This document shows positions 11,225 to 21,355 of a DNA stretch of 64,000 nucleotides, in pieces. This stretch comes from Patiria pectinifera (taxonomy: Eukaryota > Echinodermata > Asteroidea > Valvatida > Asterinidae). The DNA is taken from the NCBI GenBank assembly GCA_029964075.1, contig CM057135.1:31919366-31983365 (forward strand), in the 5' to 3' direction. The notes under the pieces were generated by a model that saw only the letters and a list, made by a program, of their open reading frames with translations, was not told the DNA's origin and ran no database searches. Numbering within the stretch: position 1 is the stretch's first letter; every line of letters begins with the position of its first letter. Both the position numbers and the translations under genes were made by a program.

Positions 11225-12200
11225 GGTACAATACGCGAGGGTACGATACGATACGGTACGATACGACGCGATACCGGTGGTGAGAAATATAATATAAGTA
11301 TTATTTTTCTTACCCATAAAAAAAAATGTGGAGAACAAAATAATTGGCCCTACTTGAAAATCAGTGTTATTTATTTCTCAAAGGTACAATACGCGAGGGT
11401 ACGATACGACACAATATGATACGATACGATACGATACGATACGATACGATACGATACGATACGACGCGATACCGGTGGTGAGAAACATAATAAAAAATGT
11501 TGAGAATCAAAAATACTTGAAAATATTTTTCTCACCCAAAAAAAAAATGTGGAGAACGACGAACGCGAGGGTACGATACGATACGGTACGATACGACGCG
11601 ATACCGGTGGTAAGAAACATATAAGTATTATTTTTCTTACCCATAAAAAATTGTGGAGAACGAAATAATAGGCCCTACTTGAAAATCAGTGTTATTTATT
11701 TCTCAAAGGTACAATACGCGAGGGTACGATACGACACGATATGATACGACACGATACGATACGATACGATACGATACGATACGATACGATACGACGCGAT
11801 ACCGGTGGTGAGAAACATAATAAAAAATGTTGAGAATCAAAAATACTTGAAAATCAGTGTTATTTATTTCTCAAAGGTACAATACGCGAGGGTACGATAC
11901 GACGCGATACGATACGATGCGGTACGATACGACACGATACGATACGATGCGGTACGATACGACACGATACGATACGATACGATACGACACGATACCGGTG
12001 GTGAGAAACATATATATTTGGAAAAAGTGTTATTTTTCTCACCCACACAAAAAAATGTAGCGAAAGAAATAATACTTGAAAATCGGTGTTATTTATTTCT
12101 CAAAGGTGAGAGATGACACGCCACGCCACGATACGACACGTTGCGAAATGACACGATACGACACGATGCGATACGACACGATAGCGGTGATGAAAAACAA
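11225..12200 (+). repeat. Higher-order CGATA pentanucleotide array
   Basis: Runs of the pentamer CGATA (read TACGATACGATAC) are embedded in a larger repeating frame. Each large unit begins with TATTTCTCAAAGGTACAATACGC-like sequence, runs through a pentamer block of variable length, and closes with GATACCGGTGGTGAGAAAC before a spacer of AT-rich sequence. About six large units occur here. The long open frames on both strands are by-products of a stop-poor pentamer and are not called as genes. Confidence 0.85.
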
Positions 12201-12749
12201 AATATTTGCAAAAAGCGTTATTTTTTCACCCACTAAAAGTAACAAAATACTAAATGAAAAAAAATACATGAAGAAACGACTTTAAATGATTTACGATATG
12301 AAACGAAATGATACGATACAAGAAAATTTCGAATTTTTCTTTCCTCGAACTCGGCCAAAAAAAAATCGGCCTGAAAAAAATCCTTCTCTGTACCTTCTCG
12401 CAAAAATAATGGCCACGAAAATAACCGATTGCAGCTTGCAACTCAAGAGAAAAAACAGAAATTTTCAATCAGTAAGATTTTTACTGCACAAATTGTAAAA
12501 CGAAAAAGAAAAAAGTAAAGACGAAAAAGAAAATCGGCTACGAATTTATTTTATTGGGAAAAAGCGGTAGTGACAAGAAAAACCAATGCCATGCCACAGG
12601 TTTATCGTCAAGCCATCTCTCCTCGCGAATTGTTTCTTCGTCGAAATGTTCAACTTGCTTCCTCCATTCTTGATCTGCATCTAAAGACATGTCATGTGTC
12701 GACTTTACAACATTTAATTCAGCTGTGTCTTGTAATTTTTAATTGAATA

Positions 12750-13115
12750 GTAAGTCCGATCTATAAATGCATCGGCAGGGATTCATGTGGCTTATCGTCA
12801 CCTTCTTAAGTTTTTTTTCCAACCGTGTCTTGATTTTTTTCCAGTAAGTCCGACGTTCAACGATCGGCAGTAACACTTCTGATATTTGTCTCCTTCCAAA
12901 TGTTTAATTTTGTTGATAGGTACTGTGGCACTGTGCCGCCTCCAAAAGTAACTTTCAGCCCCATTTTGAATGAGAAAAACATTGTAAGTCCGATCTTCAA
13001 CGATCGGCAGGGAAATACTTGTGGCATTATATCGCCTTAATTGTCTTCGTTTGAGAGTAAGTCCAGTCTGCGACGATTGGCAAAACGATTTAGACATATT
13101 GTCTTCAGTATTCAT
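12750..13115 (+). repeat. GTAAGT-hairpin repeat units, block A
   Basis: Four irregularly spaced units begin at 12750, 12844, 12984 and 13057. The first three carry GTAAGTCCGA, then a short inverted repeat (for example CCGATC-TTCAAC-GATCGG), then GGCAG. Two are followed by a (C)TTGTGGCATTAT or CATGTGGCTTAT stretch. Each unit therefore couples a 5' splice-site consensus to a hairpin. Read on the minus strand the same units give a repeated peptide resembling SLPIVEDRTY. Which strand, if either, matters is unknown. Confidence 0.6.
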
Positions 13116-13329
13116 ACATGACTATGTACATGTATTGAGAGCATTAATGGATTTATCAAAGTGAGCACCATCGATTTGCAGCTTTTTTTCCCTGTCTTTT
13201 TCCCCCTCATAATAACTATGACTATTTTGTTGGCCGGGTTTAAAATAAGTACTGGGAGTCTTTTCTAACCATCTGTGGAGATACGGTGTGACCTAGCTAG
13301 GCTGGGTCGAGTTTTCTTTCTTTCTGTAG

Positions 13330-13497
13330 CTCATTCAGCCGAGAATATGAACATCTACAAGCCTAACACTGACTGGATGAGGAGAGGCTGCTTTTTCAGG
13401 ATGGAAACGAATCCCCCCAGGATCCGGAAGCAGGGAGGAGGACCGACGGATGAACGGATGACTCTGCTTGCAGGGCTACCCATTTCTGATTTCTAAG
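13330..13497 (+). other. Exon-like module M2
   Basis: The acceptor is CTTTCTGTAG (ends 13329) and the donor TTCTAAG|GTAAGT. One frame is open across the module and stops (TAA) just before the donor. Its second half (RKQGGGPTDERM) matches the same frame of M4 (RKQEGGPTDERM). The matching lead-in in block B precedes M12. Confidence 0.45.
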
Positions 13498-13595
13498 GTA
13501 AGTTTAAAAAGAACTTCCTCTCATTAATGAGTGCATCTGTCATCAATTCTTTTTCTTAAGCCTTCTTTCCCTTTTGTTTTTGATTTTCTTAATAG

Positions 13596-13769
13596 AGGAT
13601 GGAAACTAGAATACCTGGATGAAAATGGATAGATGAAGAAGCTTCTGGTTGAGGATGACCTTCCCTCCCCACCCCACTTCAGCTGGAACTCAGGAGCCGG
13701 AAGCAGGGAGGAGGACCAACAGATGAACGGATGACCTGCTTGTCGGGCTTCCCATTACTTATTTTAAAA
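13596..13769 (+). other. Exon-like module M3
   Basis: Borders are TTCTTAATAG| and TTTAAAA|GTAAGT. Nucleotide sequence is very close to M4, including GAAGAAGCTTCTGGTTGAGGATGACC-type core and CCGGAAGCAGGGAGGAGGACC. However, a TAG replaces a TGG codon of M4 and one base is missing in the central C-rich stretch, so no frame stays open. Confidence 0.45.
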
Positions 13770-13921
13770 GTAAGTTTCAAACAGGAAAACAGACGAATGG
13801 TAATCTGTCATAAAAAGACGATTTTTTACTAGTCTGGTGAAGTTACCGCTCACAGGATGAATTACATATCCCGTCAATCCTGATTCTGAAATGTTTTCCT
13901 TTCTCTTTGGTTTGATCTTAG

Positions 13922-14095
13922 AAAATGGAGCCTGGCATACATGGATGAGAGTGGCTGGATGAAGAAGCTTCTGGTTGAGGATGACCTTGCCCTTCCCACC
14001 CCACTTAAGCTGGAACTAAGGAGCCGGAAGCAGGAAGGAGGACCAACAGATGAACGGATGACCTGCTTGTCGGGCTTCCCATTTCTGAGTTTGAA
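13922..14095 (+). other. Exon-like module M4, fully open frame
   Basis: The acceptor is TTTGATCTTAG| and the donor GTTTGAA|GTAAGT. The module is 174 bases, exactly 58 codons. One frame (entering with one leftover base and leaving with two) is open throughout, so it could be inserted or skipped without changing frame. The encoded peptide contains YMDESGWMKKLLVEDD and RKQEGGPTDERM and resembles no family known to me. It may be the least decayed copy of an ancestral coding exon, or open by chance. Confidence 0.45.
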
Positions 14096-14256
14096 GTAAG
14101 TTTAAAAAAAGGAAAGCAAATGAACGATCATAATAACTGTCATAAAAAGACTAGTTTTCACTCGTCTGGTCAAGTTCCCCCTCAGAAGGAATTGACATGT
14201 CTCGTCAATCCTGATCCTGAAATGTTTTCTTTTCCCTGTTTTTGATCTTTAAATAG

Positions 14257-14422
14257 AAAATGGAGCCTGGATGATAGTGGCTAGATGAAGATGCTTTTGG
14301 TTGAGGATGTCCTTTCCCTCCTCATCCCACTTCAGCTGGATCTAAGGAGCCGGAAGCAGGGAGGAGGACCAATAGATGACTGTTGACTCTGCTTATTGAA
14401 CTTGCCGTTTGAGATTTGTGAG
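14257..14422 (+). other. Exon-like module M5
   Basis: Borders are CTTTAAATAG| and TTGTGAG|GTAGAT. It is similar to M4 but shortened near its start (GAGCCTGGATGATAGTGG) and has stops in all frames. The weaker donor suggests decay. Confidence 0.4.
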
Positions 14423-14685
14423 GTAGATTTACTAAACCAAAATTAGAGGTCACACATTGATGTAAAAAGGAGAGCAATGCCTGGAGCATTACCTTCACAG
14501 CTACAATCCTGCATGAAACAAAGTGCAAGAGTTTTTAAAGGACTCTTCTAATGGATAAGGAAGCACAACTTACACAAGAAAATATCAAAATAAATGAAAG
14601 TCTCTTTTACTTTGTTGCCAGCCAAATAGGAATTGTTAGTAATGTGACCTAGTTTGCCTAGGCCGAGAAGTTTTTTATTTTACAG

Positions 14686-14808
14686 GATGGAGATTGTCAT
14701 AGGAAACATCTCAAGCCATTACTTCAGGAGAATGAAAGATGTCTGGCAACCGGAAGCAGGGATGACTGATGAGCCTACTTGCTCAACATGACATCTTTGA
14801 CACATGAG
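14686..14808 (+). other. Exon-like module M6
   Basis: Borders are TTTATTTTACAG| and CACATGAG|GTAAGT. It keeps only the ACCGGAAGCAGGGA core of the family. The upstream intron contains GTGACCTAG(C/T)TTGCCTAGG-like sequence related to the lead-in of M2 and M12. Confidence 0.4.
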
Positions 14809-14939
14809 GTAAGTGTAAACCCCCCCCCCCCAACAAAAAATGAAGGTTGAATTTTGAATCTTGAACAGTTCGACAGTGTGACAAACATGTTAAAATTGTT
14901 AATTTAATACTGTGCTTTTGGTCTTTATACTTTTTGCAG

Positions 14940-15060
14940 ATTCGCCAAGATGTTAGCCATCAACGACATAGGAAGATGGATTGCTGGCTACCGCTGCCAC
15001 GCCCCCACTTACTAGAACAAGAAATTAATTAAAACCACCAACCCACCCCTTACCAGAACA
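14940..15060 (+). other. Exon-like module M7, no donor seen
   Basis: A good acceptor (polypyrimidine ACTTTTTGCAG, ending 14939) opens a segment with CCAAGATGTTAGCC and CACGCCCCCACTTACTAG. No donor follows, so it may be an alternative terminal exon. The right end given is arbitrary. Confidence 0.3.
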
Positions 15061-15690
15061 AATAATTGATAGAAATTCACTGCAACAAATGAAATTAGAA
15101 TATAATCTCTGACTTTGGACTAAGTAAAATGTTGTAAGGCTATGGGACACCCCCGTCATGCGTAGTTATATCAGCCTGCCTCATGCACTAACAAAACGGT
15201 GCTCACTTTAAAATTCAAACCTTTGAGAATTTTTTTCAGTCAGAAATCATCAAGACATGGAAATTACACTGTGCTTATGTTGTTGCTTTTGTTTGTTCGC
15301 ATGATTTCACTGTTCCATTTTGGCATGTGTTGTTCCTGCACGTTTTATCATATCGCACCTTTTTGTTTTTTAGAAGCAAAAGGATAACCACAGTGTATGG
15401 CCAAAGTCTGACAATTATTACATTAAAAAGCTCTAACATATTCAGCTAAATTTGAAACTAATCATTTAAAATTTTAAATGAAATGAACAGCATTTCATTG
15501 CATAGTGTATTTTTTTATTTATCTATTTTGTTTAATATTTTTTTTGGGGGGGGGGTCGTCCCCTAGCCTTTGCCTTCCTTTCGAACCTAATTCTTTGATG
15601 TCACCAAAAACATCGATGTAAAAAAATCTGCCAAAAACAGAACCCTGTTGGTCTATCATTTTCCTTAACTTTCTATTGTCCATCCTAAAT
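15061..15690. other. Spacer between modules M7 and M8
   Basis: AT-rich sequence with a TTTTTTTTGGGGGGGGGG tract near 15537-15555. Nothing gene-like was recognised; a 62-codon open frame at 15199-15387 has no support. Confidence 0.4.
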
Positions 15691-15836
15691 CAAACGAGGA
15701 TGACAACGGATACCTCTGAGGAAGAGGCCATTGGTTGAGGACCTTGCACTCCCCGTCCCAGGAGCCAGAAGCAGGAAGGAGGACCAACAGATGAACTGAT
15801 GATTCTGCGATGAGCTAGCCATTTCTAATTCTCAAG
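15691..15836 (+). other. Exon-like module M8 (left border unclear)
   Basis: It carries GAAGAGGCCATTGGTTGAGGACC, then GCAGGAAGGAGGACCAACAG, then a donor CTCAAG|GTAAGT. The acceptor region has lost its family-typical TTTAATAG. Probably a decayed copy. Confidence 0.35.
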
Positions 15837-15997
15837 GTAAGTTCCCTCTATAAGAAGAGAAAAGAAAAAGAAGATGATGCCACAAATGAAAAGGCTAGTT
15901 TGTTATCTCCTTTGCATCTTAATTGCCTTGCAAGAAGTGCAAATTATCTTGAAATTAAACAAAACTTTGTTTTTCTATTTTTTTCTATCATGTTTAG

Positions 15998-16154
15998 AAC
16001 CGTGGATGGGTCTTGGATTGATGGAGACATGGAGATGCCGAACTTGAAGACACACCAAACCACCATCACAGATGTACCTTAAGAACCGGAAGAAGGAAGG
16101 AGGACCGATGGATGAACTGAAGACTTGCTGAGCTAGCCATTTCTGATTTTCAAG
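15998..16154 (+). other. Exon-like module M9
   Basis: Borders are ATCATGTTTAG| and TTTTCAAG|GTGAGT. The first half is open and ends TITDVP-stop; the second half carries the family core ACCGGAAGAAGGAAGGAGGACC. M10 has the same arrangement (IITDD-stop), so M9 and M10 form a subfamily. Confidence 0.4.
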
Positions 16155-16344
16155 GTGAGTTTCCTCCAAAAGGAAATGAAAGAAAAAGAAAATGGTACCA
16201 TAAAGTAAAAACAACAAGTAACTCATCTTGTGGCATTTTGCTGCTTTATTGCCTTGCAAGATAATGTCCCGAGTGCAGATTTTCTTTGGGTATTATATCA
16301 AACTGTCTTGGTCTTTTGTTCTCCAAATAATTTATTCTGTTTAG

Positions 16345-16502
16345 AAACCTGGCTGAGTATTGATGAAGATCTGGCAAGTCTGTTTGTTGACTTGACGCCT
16401 GAAACCATCATCACGGATGACTGAGGAACCGGAAGCAGGGAGGAAGAACGACAGAAGAGCGGAAGACCCTGCTTGCTGGGCTCTCCATTTCCGATTTTTA
16501 AA
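16345..16502 (+). other. Exon-like module M10
   Basis: Borders are TTCTGTTTAG| and TTTTTAAA|GTGAGT. The open first half (ending TIITDD-stop) is followed by the family core GGAACCGGAAGCAGGGAGG. Its position relative to the core matches M9. Confidence 0.4.
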
Positions 16503-16666
16503 GTGAGTTGAAAAAGCGCTACAAATAGATAATAGAATAATGTCATAATTATCAAGACTAATTTTTACTCTTCTGGTCAGGTTTCCTCTTGTAGAATGAA
16601 GTGCGTCTCTTGCAAATTCCGATTCTGAACTGTTTTCTTCTCTCTTTGTTTTTGACATTTTAATAG

Positions 16667-16940
16667 AAAATGGAGCCTGTCATACCTGGATGAGAGTGGT
16701 CAGATGAAGGGGCTTCTGTGTTTACGGCTGACTTTGCCCTCCTCACCCCACTTCTGCTGACACTAAGGAGGAGGAAACAGGGAGGAGAACCAACAGAATG
16801 ACTGTGGACTGTACTTGCTGAGCTTGCCAGGAATTCCTACAAACTTAGAATTGGGACAGTGTCTGACACACTTCATTATGGAGAGAAAACCCCATCGAAG
16901 AATTGGGCAGGAAACTTCATTATTACTTAATAAAACGATA
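16667..16940 (+). other. Exon-like module M11 (terminal type)
   Basis: The acceptor is ACATTTTAATAG| (ends 16666). The module starts AAAATGGAGCCTG like M4, lacks a donor, and runs to an intact AATAAA at 16929-16934. It looks like the 3'-terminal exon of the module transcript, with M1 as its block-A paralogue. Its longest frame is closed about two-fifths of the way in. Confidence 0.45.
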
Positions 16941-18369
16941 TTCTAAGAGATGAAATGAACCTCAGTGGCATGTGTCTAGAACAAAGTCAGACGACGCCTG
17001 GAACATTGTCAGGACGAAAAAGCTATGCCTTATATATTTACTATTGAACCGTCAGTGACATTCCAGCAATTCAAAAAAGACGAGCTGCATCGGTCACACT
17101 ACTCGGAATATTATCATGCATTAGGTTTATCATAATTATAAAGTAAATGAGACACAAAGCTACAGATAAAACTTGTAATTCCAGGAGGAAGACGAGGAAA
17201 AACTGAGATGTAACAGTGCCTGGTGCGCTGTAAATTGATATTTGTTTTCATAAAGTTTTCCAAAGCAAACACGATTTACAACAAAAACTGAGCAATCAAA
17301 ACGGACATTGTCTGATACCTTGTATGACCATTGAGGAAGTAACGGATTCCATCCTGTCCAATAAACTCGCCCCCCCCCCCAAAAAAATATACAATATCGG
17401 TTTCTTATAACTGTCTGTAAACCAAATAAAGTGAAGTTACTCTGTGAAAAAGTGGTGATTGAAAGTCAAAAGAAAACAAAAGAATCTTCAATCGTCACTT
17501 CCAATCATCATTTTACGCCCCGATTCGCATGCCCTCTGTACTGTGTACTGTGTGATTATTTCTTGTGTACAGTGTGATTATTGCATGTGTTCGGAGTGAT
17601 TATTTCTTGTGTACGGTGTGATTATTTGATGTGTTGTGTACTTTCTTCCAGTAATTTTTGAAAATTCGTGTTTCTGACTATTTTACAGATCTGCAATACT
17701 CTGACAAAACCAAACAAAGTCAAAGTTTTATTGAAAGAAATAAAGTCAGTGTTATTATGTATTTCTCAAAATTTAAGGTGCCATACGATACTATACGACA
17801 CGATACGATAGCGGTAGTGTGAGGGAAAAAGTATTTAAAAAAGCAATACTTTACTCACTCAAAAACGAATGAAATTAAATGATATACGATACAATACGAA
17901 GTGATACAAATAATTTCGATTCTTCCTTGAAAATTTCGGCCACAAAAATGATTAAATGACGCGTGTGAAATAAATAATACTTGAAATTTTATAATCGACA
18001 AAAGAAAGAAATATAAACGCAACAAAAATAAATATTGAGATTAAACAAAGCGGAGGTGAAAAAAAATTGAAAAACGGGTATTTTTTTCTCATCCCTCCAA
18101 AAGGGAGAGAAAGAAATTATACTTGAAAATCGGTGTTATTTATTTCTCATAGGTGCGATACGACACTTTACGATACTACAAAATACGATACATACAACAC
18201 GATGCGGTACGCCACTACACGATACGTTACGATACGTTACGATACGATAATAGCGGTGGTTAGAAAAATGCTATTAAAAAGTGTTATTTTTCTCAGCTCC
18301 CACTAAAATAGTTACGAAATGATAGTAAATAAAAAACGAAATGATTTACGATACGATTCGAAATGATAC

Positions 18370-18792
18370 GGGGAAGGGGGGAGGGGCGGGGGTAAATCCC
18401 CCCCAATATTTTGTAAAGACTGCCCTTTTCCATTCAAATACCCTTTTTTCAACGGGCTTACCCCCCCCCAATAATTTTTAAAGAGTGCCCTTTTTTAACG
18501 AAGTGCCCTTTTCAAAAAAGAAGTGGTGCCCTTTTTTGTGGCATCTGCCGTTTTGGGTGCCTTTTTCAGAATTTCGCACATGTATCGCCCTGAAAAGCAC
18601 CATATATTGGCCCTTTGTGTGCATAATTGTCGGTTTTGAACAGCGCCCCCATCGACAGATCCCCCCCCCCCCCTGCTTTTTGATTTTACGGAGGCCAAGT
18701 GTCCGGAGAAAATTTCTACGTTTCACAACGGATGTACAAGTGCCCTTTTCAAAAAAAATTGCCCCCCCCCAATAAAAATGACCGTGCTACGC
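18370..18792. mobile_element. Insertion-like segment in block B with C/G homopolymers
   Basis: Relative to block A, B carries about 420 extra bases between GAAATGATACG and GCAAGCCATCTC. The segment has repeated GTGCCCTTTT motifs, three long C-runs and a right end CGTGCTACGCCCCTG. The class is not known; absence from block A supports a later insertion. Confidence 0.4.
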
Positions 18793-18940
18793 CCCTGCAA
18801 GCCATCTCGATGCTCGCGATTTTTTTCTTCGTCGAAATGTTCAGCTTTCTTCTTCCAGTCTTGATCTGCATCTCGGGACATGTCACTGTCACCTTCACAA
18901 GATTTAATTTCAGCTGTGTCTTGTACTTTTTAATTGAATA

Positions 18941-19245
18941 GTAAGTCCGATCTATAAATGCATCGGCAGGGATTCATGTGGCTTAACGTCACCTTTATGT
19001 CACCTTTTTTCCAGCCGTGTCTTGATTTTTTTCCAGTAAGTCCGACGTTCAACAATCGGCAGTAACACTTCTGATATTTGTCTCCTTCAGAATGTTTAAT
19101 TTTGTTGATAGGTACTGTGGCACCATGCCGTCTCCAAAAGTAACTTTTAGCCCCATTTTGAATTAAAAAAAAAAACGATCGGCAGGGAAGCACTTGTGGC
19201 ATTATGTCGCCTTAGTTGTCTTCCGGATTTAGAGTGAGTCCAGTC
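18941..19245 (+). repeat. GTAAGT-hairpin repeat units, block B
   Basis: Counterparts of the block A units start at 18941, 19036 and 19234. The third A unit is represented only by its right half (CGATCGGCAGGGAAG) because a poly-A stretch replaces the GTAAGTCC part. In the last unit GTAAGT is GTGAGT, still a valid donor consensus. Confidence 0.55.
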
Positions 19246-19511
19246 TGCAACGAGTAGCAAGCCGCGTTCGACATTATTGCCTTCAAAAGTCATACATGTA
19301 TGTACATGTATTTGTAGCTTGATGGATTTATCAAAGTAGGCCTGATCGTTAGGCCTTAGCAGCTTTTTGACACAAGTGTTTCTTTCTTTTTTTCTCAAAA
19401 TAACTATTTGGTTGGCCGGGATTAAAATAAGTAGGCTGAGTCTTTTCTAACCATCTTTGGAGATACGGTGTGACCTAGCTAGGCTGGGTCGAGTGTTCTT
19501 TCTCCCCGTAG

Positions 19512-19670
19512 CTTACTCAGCCAAGAGAATATGAACTGACTGGATCCACTAGAGGCTACTTTGAAGGAAGGAAAAGAATCCCTCCGAGAAACCGAGGGCA
19601 GTGAGGACAGGCGGATGAACTGGCGACCGTTCTTGGCAGGCAAGCCATTTTTTACAGGTTGGTCAGAGGT
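19512..19670 (+). other. Exon-like module M12
   Basis: The acceptor CTCCCCGTAG| follows the same GGTGTGACCTAGCTAGG lead-in as M2. The module begins CTTACTCAGCC (M2: CTCATTCAGCC) and has a weak possible donor at ACAG|GTTGGT. The right border is uncertain. Confidence 0.35.
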
Positions 19671-19829
19671 GTGCAAAGGTCATTTGTATTTGGCTAGACG
19701 TGAAAAAGGGCCTTTCTCCTCCTCCATGCTCGCATCATTCGTGCTAAAGACTTTTTAAAAGAGTTTCAGATTACTAAAACAAACATGAACTGAGTATCTT
19801 GGGAGACCGCTTAGAGGGAAATGCGCCCT

Positions 19830-19926
19830 CTCGCATGCACGGAGCGCATCATCGCAACTCGAATTGTTGGCACTTGAGGGCGCTACCGCTTATGTACGAT
19901 ACCGTCGTCGGCTTGTTGTTTCTAAG
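19830..19926 (+). other. Candidate 5' UTR exon of DNAAF6
   Basis: A GC-richer stretch ends at TTTCTAAG|GTAATC (exon end 19926). The DNAAF6 start codon lies in an exon with an acceptor at 21335, so an upstream non-coding exon is required and this is the nearest plausible one. The left border is unknown. Confidence 0.35.
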
Positions 19927-20130
19927 GTAATCAAATCTTGCATTTAATATTTTTGCAATTTTGGATTCGTTTCTGAAACCTGTTCGGGTCCTTTATGATA
20001 TGAATGTGATAATGCGATGCGTTTACGAATTTCGGAGTGTGTGAAGTTTAGGACCTGTTCCATGTTCTATAGTTAGGGAGTGAAAACCACTTTTAACTTT
20101 TTGTCGGACTTGCGGCCTAGTGACATGAGT

Positions 20131-20629
20131 GACTAGCGCCATAAATGTGACCAATTTACTGGACTAGCCTAGGCATACCGCTGTAAATAAAGGCCACACT
20201 TGGAACATGTACCCGAAAATGTAGAACTTTGTCAAGCTTTTATTTTCACATTTAGACTTTGTTTGTAGTTTATTTACGCTTTAGAGGCACACTCCCCTCT
20301 TTAAACTTAAAGCGATAGAAAATTAGTGCCCCCTTTAATCAGATATCTATATTTTGCGTATTTTCCGGGTTCATTTGTGCACGTTTGCTTCTCTAAATTC
20401 CAACACAAAATTACACGATAACTAGATGTCTGAAAAAGGGGGGACTAAGTTTCTATTGCTATAAAGAGGGTGAGTATCCTTCTAACTAAAGCGTAAATAA
20501 ACTTCAAATAAATTCTAAATGTGAAAATCCAAATTTGACAAAGTTTACATATTCGGGTACATGGTCAAAGTGTGGCCTTTATTTACGGAGGTAGTCCAGT
20601 AAATTGGCCACATTTATGGGGCTAGCTCA
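20131..20629. mobile_element. Long foldback element (about 200-base arms)
   Basis: The left arm (from GACTAGCGCCATAAATGTG at 20131) is the approximate reverse complement of the right arm ending GGGGCTAGCTC. Shared inner landmarks are AATTTACTGGACTA, TAAATAAAGGCCACACTT, CATGTACCCGAA, TTTATTTACGCTTTAG and a CCCCC(T)TTT stretch. The arms flank a spacer of about 80 bases. No coding sequence is present. It lies in the presumed first intron of DNAAF6. Confidence 0.7.
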
Positions 20630-21355
20630 GCACCTACTGCCAACGCAGCACCTTGCCAACTTGGCACCTGCCAACTCGGAACCTGTACAAGAACCCTCCA
20701 TGAAGTCGGCAACAATCTGATTGTGCACCCCGCCAACTCGGATTCTCTGGTGTGGTATCAAGTATCACAGCGTTCTTCGGCAGTACAGTTAGGCCATGAG
20801 AATGAAAGTCTTAGCGTCCACCGCCCGCACCTTCCTGCGAGAACCACACGAACATTTCAATATTTTGCAAAACTTCCATTTTATTTCAAAAAATACTATT
20901 TTCAATTACAAGAGACACCCCAAAACATAATTTAGTCTAAAAATTCCTACTAAGGCATATTTCCATGTACATATACTATGGGTGTTTGGTGTGCATGTTT
21001 GATGCCATGCTAGAGACTTAGGCCAGCACACCCCAATTTCGTGATCCCGATCTGCATAGCGCAGTACAGTACACATCCTCTGTATGTACATGCTGTGTGC
21101 TGGTGTCATATTAAAAACGAACTCCTGTGAAAATCGGACACATTTTCCCTTTTATTGATTAATCCCTCACACGTGACCAGTCATTCTAATTGTGTGCCAC
21201 GTTAGCGGATGCTACTATTCTAGGATCCTATTTATTTAGACTAGTAAAACAAAAGCAGCCAGACAGCTTCAATAAAAGCCTATTGTTATTTTGTAATGGC
21301 CAAATGTTGCATGTTTTACTTTTTCCCCACAACAGTTCCCTGAATTGCCCTCAAG

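Larger units (their letters stand above)
9660..13350 (+). repeat. Paralogous block A of a segmental duplication
   Basis: Block A and block B (16540-19540) share the same parts in the same order. These are a CTTCTGGTCAGGTTTCCTC lead-in, a terminal-exon-like module, a 160-base unit, a TGTGATTATTTCTTGTG minisatellite, CGATA arrays, a GCAAGCC/GTCAAGCC junction, GTAAGT-hairpin units, and a GGAGATACGGTGTGACC segment before a splice acceptor. Block A has the larger arrays; B has a 420-base insertion. Confidence 0.75.
16540..19540 (+). repeat. Paralogous block B of a segmental duplication
   Basis: This is the counterpart of 9660-13350. It includes terminal-type module M11, one diverged ~160-base unit (17060-17225), a short minisatellite (17540-17640), reduced CGATA arrays (about 17777-17815 and 18150-18250), an insertion-like GC-homopolymer segment (18370-18792), and GTAAGT-hairpin units at 18941, 19036 and 19234. 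Confidence 0.75.

Noticed and set aside
11364..12116. Long overlapping open frames on both strands encoding RYDTIRYDT-like repeats
   Set aside because: They are created by the CGATA pentamer, which contains no stop in several frames. Frames are interrupted wherever the flanks resume, and both strands are open equally.
12798..13115. Minus-strand frame of 105 codons with a similar frame in block B (18930-19202)
   Set aside because: Similarity follows from the DNA duplication itself. Without codon-position bias evidence, it is not called as a gene, although the repeated SLPIVEDRTY-like peptide is noted under the hairpin units.
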